This document shows, in pieces, positions 1 through 6,932 of a DNA stretch of 17,146 bases (positions within the stretch are counted from its first letter, which is position 1; each line of letters begins with the position of its first letter). Position numbers and translations under genes: made by a program. The DNA lies in the NCBI GenBank assembly GCA_003455945.1, contig DMPQ01000266.1, positions 5,041 to 22,186 on the forward strand. Direction: 5' to 3'. The notes below the pieces were generated by a model. It saw nothing but the letters and a program-made list of their open reading frames with translations, did not search any database and had not been told where the DNA came from. This DNA comes from Planctomycetaceae bacterium (GTDB taxonomy: Bacteria; Planctomycetota; Planctomycetia; Pirellulales; Pirellulaceae).

Positions 1-138
1 CGACTTGCCGCCGCCGGTCGGGAGCACGACGACCGAGTCCTTGCCGGCAAGCGCACAGTCGACCGCCTCGCGCTGCAGCGGGCGGAATCGATCGTAGCCC
101 CAGTAGTGGGCGAGTGCGGCAAGCGGATCGAGCGGCAT
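1..138 (-). CDS. recQ: RecQ-type ATP-dependent DNA helicase, N-terminal fragment cut by window edge
   Basis: Reading the minus strand from the ATG at 138 to the window edge gives 46 residues that match the start of RecQ-family superfamily-2 helicases. An aromatic segment HYWGYDRFRPLQ (residues 11-22) carries the RecQ 'Q motif' with the glutamine at 22, and it is followed by LPTGGGKS (39-46), the Walker A motif that binds ATP phosphates. RecQ enzymes unwind DNA 3'-to-5' during recombination and replication repair in the cytoplasm. An in-frame stop lies upstream (TGA read from 163-165), so 138 is the only ATG possible for this frame. The rest of the helicase, including DEAH, RQC and HRDC domains, lies off the left side and cannot be judged. 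It is divergent from the transporter at 657. The family call is secure; which RecQ subtype is not. Confidence 0.85.
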   Translation of the reverse strand, partial: MPLDPLAALAHYWGYDRFRPLQREAVDCALAGKDSVVVLPTGGGKS

Positions 139-656
139 GAGCGGGAGGTCCGGAATGAGTCGTCACGCGAACGACCAGCAGACCCGAAGCTTCGCGGAGG
201 TTCAACCCGGCAGATGATCGCTCTTCGCCGTGACGGACAACGGCGAATCGAGGGAAAGAACGGCGGGACGAAGGACTTGCTCGACCGGGTGGCGAGGTCG
301 CGGAGGAGTACGGCGATGTTCGATCCATCTCAGTTCGCTGGACCGACGTCGAGCGCCGATCGTCTCTCGCTCAGCGAGCTCAGCTGCTATGCAGCTGGAG
401 TCCGGCCACTGATGACTCGAGGTCGGGGCGAGCAATACGACGAGCGAGGAGCGCCGACGTGCCTCTTCCCTCGCGTTTCCCCACACCTCTCGCTATCCCG
501 GCTCGGTCGTCCCCCGATCGATGCCGAGGCGTTCCGTACGAACCGGGTCCGACAGACGATCGGCTTCGGGCCGTAGCGACCAGGCCTCGTGTCGCCGAGA
601 ATCAGCCGCTCGGCGGAGCGAACGGTCGCTTCGCGACGAGCCTGCGGAGCCCTCGC
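139..656. other. Gene-free divergent region between recQ and the Nramp-type transporter
   Basis: About 520 bp separate two divergent start codons, so promoters for both genes should lie here, but no convincing -35/-10 pair can be picked out. Open frames on both strands exist, but their translations are arginine-rich and resemble no family, as expected from GC-rich non-coding DNA. The one structure I can point to is a perfect 7-bp inverted repeat with a 3-nt spacer at 381-397 (CAGCTGC, TAT, GCAGCTG), which could be an operator or a small hairpin. No tRNA or riboswitch fold was recognised. Confidence 0.5.
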
Positions 657-1904
657 ATGAACTCGCCCCCTGTCGGTCGGCCTTCCCGATTCGGTCCGGG
701 GCTCCTTGTCGCCGCGGCCTTCATCGGCCCGGGGACCGTCACCGCGGCGACTCAGGCCGGCGCGAAGTTCGGCGTCGTGCTGCTCTGGGCGGTTCTCTTC
801 GGGACCGTCGCGACGATCGTGTTGCAGGAGATGGCGGCGCGATTGGGGATCATCGGTCGACTCGGGCTGGGGGAGGCGCTTCGCCAGCGGTTCGCATCAC
901 CGCTCGCCCGTCTGTCGGTCGCCTCGCTGGTCGTCGCGGCGATCGGGTTCGGCAATGCGGCGTATCAGACCGGCAACCTGACCGGTGCGGCGGTCGGAGC
1001 CGGTCTGGTCTTCGGCGGCTCCCCGGCGTTATGGGCATCGGCGATCGCGGTCGTCGCGGCGCTGCTGCTCGTCTCGGGACGCTACCGGATCGTCGCCGGC
1101 GTGCTGATGGGGCTCGTCGGCGTGATGAGTCTGACCTTCCTGACCACCGCGTTACTCGTTCGTCCCGATCCGACGGCACTCGTCCAAGGAGCGTTCGTCC
1201 CTCGCATTCCCGACGGCTCGCTCACGACGATCCTGGCGCTCGTGGGGACGACGATCGTTCCCTACAACCTGTTCTTGCACGCCGCGAGCGTTCAGGAGCA
1301 TTGGCGCGACGAATCGGATTCGCGGCGAACGCTCGCCCAGGCGCGACGGGACACCTTGCTGTCGGTCGGCATCGGCGGCGCGATCACGGCCGCGATCGTC
1401 GTCACCGCCGCCGGTGCGTACGGAACCGCGATCGAAGGTTCCCCGGCAGCGGATGCCGCAACGACCGTCGAGCGACTGACGCCGATCTTGGGCCGGACCG
1501 GAGCGGCTTGGCTGATCGGCTGCGGTCTGCTCGCGGCAGGAGCGAGCAGTGCGATCACCGCGCCGCTCGCTGCCGGCTATGCGATCTGCGGCATGCTCGG
1601 TCTGCGAGCCGGCCTGACCGACCTGCCGTTCCGCGCGATCGCCTTGACCGTGATGAGCGCCGGCACGATCGCGGCGATCCTGGCGGGGAAGAGCCCGAGC
1701 GAGACGATCGTGATCGCTCAGGCGGCCAATGCCCTGCTGCTTCCGCTGATCGCGATCTTCCTGCTGGTGGTGATGAACCACACGCCGATCGTCGGATCGC
1801 ATCGGAACCGGATCGCCTCGAACGTCGCGGGAGCGGCGGTCGTCGGCATCGTGATCCTGCTGGCCGCGATGAAGCTGTTGTCGCTGGTCGGGCTGTCGGT
1901 CTGA
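657..1904 (+). CDS. Nramp (SLC11)-family transporter with non-canonical metal-site motifs
   Basis: This is a 415-residue integral membrane protein made almost entirely of hydrophobic helices (about 11 expected for the family). The family is recognisable from the first helix, FIGPGTVTAATQAGAKFG (residues 22-39), and from the sixth, TIVPYNLFLHAASVQEHW. Classical Nramp proteins import Mn2+ or Fe2+ with protons and use a helix-1 DPGN and a helix-6 MPH motif. Here the helix-1 motif is GPGT (24-27) and the helix-6 motif is VPYN (201-204), so the usual aspartate, asparagine, methionine and histidine are all replaced. The protein therefore probably moves a different ion, or the same ion by a different mechanism; the substrate is unknown. 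The frame is open upstream to 459, but that extension is low-complexity and arginine/proline-rich, so the ATG at 657, just before the first helix, was chosen. There is no clear ribosome-binding site. It converges on the peroxiredoxin gene. Confidence 0.85.
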   Translation: MNSPPVGRPSRFGPGLLVAAAFIGPGTVTAATQAGAKFGVVLLWAVLFGTVATIVLQEMAARLGIIGRLGLGEALRQRFASPLARLSVASLVVAAIGFGNAAYQTGNLTGAAVGAGLVFGGSPALWASAIAVVAALLLVSGRYRIVAGVLMGLVGVMSLTFLTTALLVRPDPTALVQGAFVPRIPDGSLTTILALVGTTIVPYNLFLHAASVQEHWRDESDSRRTLAQARRDTLLSVGIGGAITAAIVVTAAGAYGTAIEGSPAADAATTVERLTPILGRTGAAWLIGCGLLAAGASSAITAPLAAGYAICGMLGLRAGLTDLPFRAIALTVMSAGTIAAILAGKSPSETIVIAQAANALLLPLIAIFLLVVMNHTPIVGSHRNRIASNVAGAAVVGIVILLAAMKLLSLVGLSV

Positions 1905-1929
1905 CCGATTCGCGCCGGGGAACGCGTCC

Positions 1930-1967
1930 GGTTCGATGCGCCGCGATTCGATCGCGCAGGTCGAACC
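1930..1967. terminator. Nested inverted repeat between convergent genes, possible bidirectional terminator
   Basis: The 142-bp gap between the convergent stop codons at 1904 and 2047 contains outer arms GGTTCGA (1930-1936) and TCGAACC (1961-1967). Inside them is a perfect 6-bp hairpin, CGCGAT (1942-1947), TCG loop, ATCGCG (1951-1956). The position suits a terminator shared by both genes. There is no T-run on either side, so it is not a classical intrinsic terminator, and palindromes are common in this CGATCG-rich DNA. Confidence 0.35.
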
Positions 1968-2046
1968 CGACGATCGTCTCGCGGCGCGGTTCGGAAGCGG
2001 CGAGACCGTGCGGCGTCATCGGACCGCGCAGCCGATCGACCGATGA

Positions 2047-2526
2047 TCAGCCGGCGGTCAGCGCCTTGAGCGCGTCGATCACCTGCTGGTCATGACCGTC
2101 GACCTGGACTCGCTTCCAGACCTTCGCGACCTTCCCTTCGGCATCGATCAGGTAGGTGGAGCGCTGGATCCCCATCGTGATCTTGCCGTACATGTTCTTC
2201 TCGCGCCAGGCGCCGAAGGCATTGGCGATCTTGTGATCGGTATCGGCAAGGAGCGGGAAGTCGAGCTGGTACTTGTCGCGGAACTTCACGTGACTCGCGA
2301 CGTCGTCGGTGCTGACGCCGAGCACCTTGGCTCCGAGCTGCTTCAGCTCGGCCGAACGATCTCGAAACGCACACGCCTCCTTGGTGCAGCCCGGCGTGTC
2401 GTCCTTGGGATAGAAGTAGAGAACGACGGGGCTCCCCTTCAGGTCGTCGAGGGTGATCTTCGAGCCGTCATGGGCCACCGCGGTGAACGCCGGCGCCTTT
2501 TTCCCTTCTTCGGTCCAATCGGCCAT
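2047..2526 (-). CDS. bcp: Thioredoxin-dependent thiol peroxidase, PrxQ/Bcp type
   Basis: This 159-residue cytoplasmic peroxiredoxin reduces hydrogen peroxide and organic hydroperoxides with electrons from thioredoxin. The thioredoxin-like fold opens with WTEEGKKAPAF, and the active-site stretch YPKDDTPGCTKEAC contains the peroxidatic cysteine C47 and the resolving cysteine C52. The five-residue spacing is the hallmark of the alpha-helical PrxQ/Bcp subgroup, which forms an intramolecular disulfide. The later VLGVSTDD and FPLLADTD segments are also typical, and the length matches the family. The ATG at 2526 is supported by an AAGGA ribosome-binding site. It is the last gene of the five-gene minus-strand run, 133 bp after the PVC heme gene, and that gap holds strong hairpins, so it may have its own promoter. 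I see nothing unusual in it. Confidence 0.95.
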   Translation of the reverse strand: MADWTEEGKKAPAFTAVAHDGSKITLDDLKGSPVVLYFYPKDDTPGCTKEACAFRDRSAELKQLGAKVLGVSTDDVASHVKFRDKYQLDFPLLADTDHKIANAFGAWREKNMYGKITMGIQRSTYLIDAEGKVAKVWKRVQVDGHDQQVIDALKALTAG

Positions 2527-2535
2527 CGTTTCGGA

Positions 2536-2540
2536 TCCTT
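2536..2540 (-). promoter_or_regulatory. Ribosome-binding site of the peroxiredoxin gene
   Basis: The minus strand reads AAGGA nine bases before the ATG at 2526, which fixes that start. Confidence 0.65.
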
Positions 2541-2551
2541 GCAGGACGAAC

Positions 2552-2607
2552 GCGCCGCGCGCGGGAGTGCGGCGCCGAGATCTCGGCGGCGCGAGCCCTC
2601 TCGCGCC
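2552..2607. terminator. Cluster of three overlapping GC-rich hairpins between the PVC gene and bcp
   Basis: Three perfect inverted repeats sit end to end. The first has arms GCGCCGC (2552-2558) and GCGGCGC (2569-2575) with a 10-nt loop. The second is a 16-bp palindrome at 2573-2588 centred on AGATCT. The third has arms GGCGCGAG (2588-2595) and CTCGCGCC (2600-2607) with a 4-nt loop. Neighbouring structures share bases, so only some can form at once. On the minus-strand transcript they lie after the PVC stop (2660) and before the bcp start, suggesting termination, mRNA 3'-end protection or attenuation. No T-run follows. Confidence 0.4.
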
Positions 2608-2659
2608 GGATCGCCCCCATCGTAGCGCATCGAGCCGGATCGAGAAGCGGGGGCCCCCC

Positions 2660-5600
2660 TCAGCGATCCGGTCTCTCCCCCGAACTTTCGCCGTCGCCGC
2701 TCGGCGGAACCTGCACCGGACTGGCCAGATACGCGATCAGCCCCCTCAATCCCGATTCGTCCAGATCGTCGATCAGCCCATCGGGCATCAGCGAACGATC
2801 CGACGGTTGACGCTGTGCGATCTCGGCGATCGGGACCGTTTCGAGCGACGTCGCGGTTCGGATCGTCAAGGCCGCTTCGGACTCGCTCATCACGATTCCC
2901 CCGATCGTCCGACCGTCGATCGTCTCGATCAGCGTCGTGCGGGCATCGCGCGGCACGACGGCACTCGGATCGACGAGGTTCTCGATCAGATAGGCGAGAT
3001 TGCGACGGTTCGATCCGGTCAGATCGGGGCCGATCTCGGCTCCGGTTCCGAACAGCCGATGACAGGCCGCGCAGCGTCGCTCGAACTCGATTCGCCCTCG
3101 ACCCAAGTCCGGCAGACTCTCAGGAGCCACGGAAAGCCGCGAGGTCAGTTCGCGGATCCGCTCCTGTCGGTCGGCGTCCGAGTCGCGAACCTCTCCCCAA
3201 AGGTCGCGCAGGCGACTCGCGAGTTCCTCAGACGAACGATCGGCCAGAAACCGTGCCCGTTCGGCGCTCAGATCGGCGGTCGGAATCGTCCCCTTGGCCA
3301 TGCCGTCGACCAGAGCTTCGGCGAACGAGGGACGAGCCAGAAGCGCGGCAATCACCGCCGGTCGATCCTGCGGATGGAACTTCCGATAGTCGCGCGCCAG
3401 ACGTTCCGCGATCTCGGGATCGTCGTATCGAGTCAGCCCCGCCAGCGCGGTCCGATTCAGATGACGCGTGCCGAGCAGCGCCAGGCAGGTCTCGCGAGCC
3501 GCTTCGGGGGCGACTTCGATCAGCGTCCGCAGCGCCGTCTCGCGCGTGCCGAGATCACGACGGTGATCCAATGCCGTATCGCGTAGACGCTCGTCGGACT
3601 CTCCCTGACCGAAGATCGCGTCGACTTGAACCAGCGCCAACCGCGCGGCGGGGTCGTCGATTCGTTCGAGACGAGCGATCAGCGCCGAACGCATCGCGGT
3701 CCAGGCGTCGGGAGGTGTCACGCGACGCTGCCCGATCAGACCGCTCGCCAGTCCGATCAGAACCTCGCGCTGCGCCAGCTCGGCGCCATCGGAATCGCCG
3801 AGCTGCACGGCTCGTTCGAGCAGGGAAGCCAGCGGAGCCGCATCGACCGACACCACTTCGCCCGCTCGTCTTGCCACGTAGCGTGCAAGCAACGGCCAGC
3901 GCCAAGCCGCGAGACGTTCGGTCAGGTCGAGCGGCCGATCGCGGGCGATCGGCATCAGGCCGTACCAGACCATCAGCGGCAGGTTCGGGTCGTCCGCATC
4001 GCCCGGGTGAGCCGCGAGCGCGGCAGCGATCCCGATGCGCCGCTCGAGCGGAAGCCGCTGCAGCGTCGAAGCGACCGCCAGACGGACCGCGGGAGCCGGA
4101 TCATCGGCTGCTCGGAGTAACGCCTCGAATGCCGCCTCGAACGCCCCATCGTCCGTCGATTCGGTCGACGGATGCGGCGTCCCCAGCACCGTGTCGAGCG
4201 GTCGGTGGTCGAACTGACGGCGGATCATCAGGACTCGAATCGCCGCCAGCGGATCGCGAGTTCCGATCGCGATCCCTCGCGCTTCGGCCGCTCGCCAAGT
4301 CTCGCGATTCGCTGCGCCCGTGGCATCGGCCAAGGCGAAGAGCGTTCCGAAGGCGGTCGCTTTCGCGGCACCGTCCGCATCGGGGCGTTCGATCCGGCCG
4401 AGAAGTCGCTCGGCGACCAATGAGTGATTAAGCCGATCGCCACGCGACCGAAGGACCAGTTCGCGCTGCGCCCGTTCGGTCCACCAGCGATTCGGATGGT
4501 CGAGCGTCGCGAGCAGCGTCGCGTCCGACATCGCTCGCACTCCTTGCGACGAGTCGAATCCGTTCGGCGGATCGAGTGGCGGAACTGCCTGATAGACGAA
4601 GCGGAAGATCCGCCCCGACGATCGATGCACGCCGTCGCTTTCGTGGCACTCTCCGGTATCGCTCCAGTCGATCACGACGACGTTGCCGTCGGGATCCGAT
4701 CGCAGATCGAGGCCGCGGAACCACGGATCTCCGCTCCGAAAACGATCCGGTTCATGACGCCCGACGAAGCCGGAACGGTGCGGTTCCAGTCGCTCGACGT
4801 TGACTCGTCGGCCGTGCAGGTTCAGCGTCAGCAGTCGGTCCGCGAACTCCGGCGGCCAATGCCCGCCGCGGTAGATCAGCGCGCCGCAGTGGGCATGCCC
4901 TCCGCCGGCCGCGTCATGCGTGCCGGTCCCTCCGCGCGACGCCGTCCAATCCTCGCGCACGTCCCAGTGGAAATGATCGGCGATCATCTCGAGCGGTTCG
5001 TAGACCAGCCGATTCGGCGAGATGCTGTGAGGGCGTCGAAAATGGGCGCCGGGGATCATCTGCCACAGGTGGCCGTTGACCGTGTTGACGAAGAACCCTT
5101 CGCCGAACGCATCCCAGTCATGCCCCCACGGGTTCGTCGTGCCGTGACAGACGACTTCGAAGACGCGCCGAATCGGATGATAGCGCCAGATGCCTCCGGC
5201 GATCGGCACCGCCGCCTCGGGAGGCGAGTCGGGAGTGCGGATCGAACCGGGACTTGACGCGCCGCAGCGTCCGTACAGCCAACCGTCGGGGCCGAATCGC
5301 AAGCCGTTGGCGATCGTGTGATGACTGTCGGTCGGCACGTCGAAGCCGACGAGCGCCACCTCGGCCGGGCCGTCCAGACGATCGTCCCGATCCCGATCCG
5401 GCAGAAAGAGCAGATTCGGCGGGCAGAGTGCCCAGACGCCGTCGGCATCCTTCTCGATCGACGTCAGTCGTTTCAGGCCGTCCGCGAAGGGAACCGCTCG
5501 ATCGGCAATCCCATCCCGGTCATCGTCGTGCAGCAGAATGATCCGGTCGTCGAGCGTCAGGTCGAAGCGGACTCCCGCCTCGGCGTAGGTCCCGTTCTCG

Positions 5601-5845
5601 GCGACCCACAGACGCCCGCGATCATCCCAGGTGATCGCGATCGGATTCCGGACCAACGGCTCCGCGGCGACGACCTGAACGGCAAAACCGTCGGGAAGTT
5701 CGAACGCCGCCGCGGCGGCGTCGGCCGAGAGCGGGCCGGTCGGGAGTGCTTGCTGCGAGTCGTACCAGCGATCGTCTCGCGGCGTCGCAGCGACCGGTGC
5801 GGGACCGCTCTGGATCGCCAGGAGTAGCATCAGCGGAACGAGCAT
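2660..5845 (-). CDS. Secreted PVC-type heme-binding protein: beta-propeller, HEAT-like repeats, C-terminal cytochrome c
   Basis: The product has 1061 residues. It begins with a signal peptide (MLVPLMLLLAIQSGPAPVAA). Residues about 45-420 form a glucose/sorbosone dehydrogenase-like beta-propeller ('membrane-bound dehydrogenase' class of Planctomycetes and Verrucomicrobia), with segments such as NPIAITWDDRGRLWVAENG, DRDGIADRA, GLRFGPDGWLYGRCG and NPWGHDWDAFGEGF. A helical HEAT-like region follows to about residue 900. A cytochrome c module has one heme motif, CAACH (925-929), then IGPDLTG and a candidate axial methionine in SLMPDGL. Such proteins are thought to oxidise sugars or alcohols outside the cytoplasm and pass electrons to the heme; the substrate is unknown here. 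The ATG at 5845 has a strong ribosome-binding site. It lies 31 bp after the DMT permease and is probably co-transcribed with it. It is a paralogue in layout of the gene at 10599-14435. Confidence 0.88.
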   Translation of the reverse strand: MLVPLMLLLAIQSGPAPVAATPRDDRWYDSQQALPTGPLSADAAAAAFELPDGFAVQVVAAEPLVRNPIAITWDDRGRLWVAENGTYAEAGVRFDLTLDDRIILLHDDDRDGIADRAVPFADGLKRLTSIEKDADGVWALCPPNLLFLPDRDRDDRLDGPAEVALVGFDVPTDSHHTIANGLRFGPDGWLYGRCGASSPGSIRTPDSPPEAAVPIAGGIWRYHPIRRVFEVVCHGTTNPWGHDWDAFGEGFFVNTVNGHLWQMIPGAHFRRPHSISPNRLVYEPLEMIADHFHWDVREDWTASRGGTGTHDAAGGGHAHCGALIYRGGHWPPEFADRLLTLNLHGRRVNVERLEPHRSGFVGRHEPDRFRSGDPWFRGLDLRSDPDGNVVVIDWSDTGECHESDGVHRSSGRIFRFVYQAVPPLDPPNGFDSSQGVRAMSDATLLATLDHPNRWWTERAQRELVLRSRGDRLNHSLVAERLLGRIERPDADGAAKATAFGTLFALADATGAANRETWRAAEARGIAIGTRDPLAAIRVLMIRRQFDHRPLDTVLGTPHPSTESTDDGAFEAAFEALLRAADDPAPAVRLAVASTLQRLPLERRIGIAAALAAHPGDADDPNLPLMVWYGLMPIARDRPLDLTERLAAWRWPLLARYVARRAGEVVSVDAAPLASLLERAVQLGDSDGAELAQREVLIGLASGLIGQRRVTPPDAWTAMRSALIARLERIDDPAARLALVQVDAIFGQGESDERLRDTALDHRRDLGTRETALRTLIEVAPEAARETCLALLGTRHLNRTALAGLTRYDDPEIAERLARDYRKFHPQDRPAVIAALLARPSFAEALVDGMAKGTIPTADLSAERARFLADRSSEELASRLRDLWGEVRDSDADRQERIRELTSRLSVAPESLPDLGRGRIEFERRCAACHRLFGTGAEIGPDLTGSNRRNLAYLIENLVDPSAVVPRDARTTLIETIDGRTIGGIVMSESEAALTIRTATSLETVPIAEIAQRQPSDRSLMPDGLIDDLDESGLRGLIAYLASPVQVPPSGDGESSGERPDR

Positions 5846-5852
5846 CGTCGGG

Positions 5853-5859
5853 CCTCCCC
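5853..5859 (-). promoter_or_regulatory. Strong ribosome-binding site of the first PVC heme gene
   Basis: The minus strand reads GGGGAGG seven bases before the ATG at 5845, the best Shine-Dalgarno in the window. It lies in the 31-bp gap after the permease stop, consistent with translation from a shared mRNA. Confidence 0.75.
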
Positions 5860-5876
5860 TGTCGAGCCGCTCGCGA

Positions 5877-6785
5877 TCAGAACAGGAGCAACGCGATCGA
5901 GACGAGCATCAGGATGGCACCGATGCTGCGCGTCGCCAAGACGAACGAGCCGAGTTTCGATTCCTCCGAACCGACCCAGCGTCCGAGCACGATCATCACG
6001 ATGACGCTGAAGAGCCCGCGAATCGAATAGACGACGTTCGCCTCGGTCGCATGGCCGAAGAGCGCGATCGTCGAGCCGAAGACCATCGACTGGCTGGCAA
6101 GCAGCAACACGCCGAGCGCTACCGTCGGCCACGCCTCCTTCGGCACATCGCGAAATCGCCCGCCGAAGCCGGGGACGAAACTCAGCGACATCAGCGCGGT
6201 CACCGCGAACATGATTCCCAGGAACCGGAGCGATCCCCACTCCCCCGCCCATTCCTGCAGTCCGGCGTCGAACGAGGCGAAGGCGATCGCGGCGATTCCG
6301 GCGACGATCGCGGTACGGATCGCGCGGCGGCGATCGTCCGGACGCCCTCCCCAGTTCAGCAGCGCGACGCCGACGGTCGCCATCACGACCGAAACCCAGA
6401 CCCAGGCGGGGAGCGGCGATCCGAACAGGAAGGTCGCCATCAGCGCGACGACCAGAATCTTGAGCGCGAGCATCGGCCCGGCGACCGAGATGTCGCCGCG
6501 AGTCAGTGCCAGCACCGTGCAGGTCTGGCCGACCAGGTACATCAGTCCGACGACCGGCGGCTGCCACCATGCATGCCACGGAATCGGACGATCGCCAACC
6601 AGGATTCCCGGCAGATAGACGGCGCCGATGAAGACGTTGCAGAGAAAGGTGGTCCGCCAGACGCCGATCCGCCATCGTCCCGACCGTTTCAGTGCCGCGG
6701 CGCCGAGCGAGAAGAGCGACGCCGCGATCAGCGGCCCGATCACGATCGGGGTCGAAAGGGCAAACGGTTCCGAAGAGGCGATCAT
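5877..6785 (-). CDS. DMT-superfamily (EamA-like) inner-membrane permease
   Basis: This is a 302-residue, strongly hydrophobic protein with about ten predicted membrane helices arranged as two similar halves, the layout of drug/metabolite transporter (EamA) proteins. The first half includes LMYLVGQTCTVLALTRGDISVAGPMLALKILVVALMATFLFG, the usual pattern of two helices around a short re-entrant polar segment. The second half repeats it around SMVFGSTIALFGHATEANVVYSIRGLFSVIVM. The family exports or exchanges amino acids, sugars and other small metabolites; no substrate can be read. The frame is open to a TTG at 6923, but that 46-residue extension is polar and unlike a transporter N-terminus, so the ATG at 6785 was chosen even though no good ribosome-binding site precedes it. 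It sits between the sulfatase and the PVC heme gene, so it may handle a product of extracellular breakdown. Confidence 0.75.
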   Translation of the reverse strand: MIASSEPFALSTPIVIGPLIAASLFSLGAAALKRSGRWRIGVWRTTFLCNVFIGAVYLPGILVGDRPIPWHAWWQPPVVGLMYLVGQTCTVLALTRGDISVAGPMLALKILVVALMATFLFGSPLPAWVWVSVVMATVGVALLNWGGRPDDRRRAIRTAIVAGIAAIAFASFDAGLQEWAGEWGSLRFLGIMFAVTALMSLSFVPGFGGRFRDVPKEAWPTVALGVLLLASQSMVFGSTIALFGHATEANVVYSIRGLFSVIVMIVLGRWVGSEESKLGSFVLATRSIGAILMLVSIALLLF

Positions 6786-6932
6786 CGGCGGACTCGAGGG
6801 GACGTCATGGCGGCGGAACCCTCGGTTGTAGCCCTCGACAAGCCGATCGCCCAGGCGGTGCAGCGCCACCCCCCGAGCCCCACCAAGACCTCCCGCGCCC
6901 TTCGCAAGCTCGCTCGACCGCAACCGACCGCC

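Noticed and set aside
381..397. Small inverted repeat in the recQ-Nramp gap as an operator
   Set aside because: A 7-bp stem alone is not enough to name a regulatory site, so it is only described within the gap entry.
459..656. N-terminal extension of the Nramp gene
   Set aside because: The extra 66 residues are low-complexity and precede the normal family N-terminus, so the ATG at 657 is preferred.
1930..1936. GGTTCGA resembling a tRNA T-arm
   Set aside because: No acceptor, D or anticodon arms can be built around it.
521..2095. A 524-codon plus-strand frame overlapping the Nramp gene
   Set aside because: Very rich in Arg, Asp and Ser with no hydrophobic helices; the overlapping frame has the Nramp signature.
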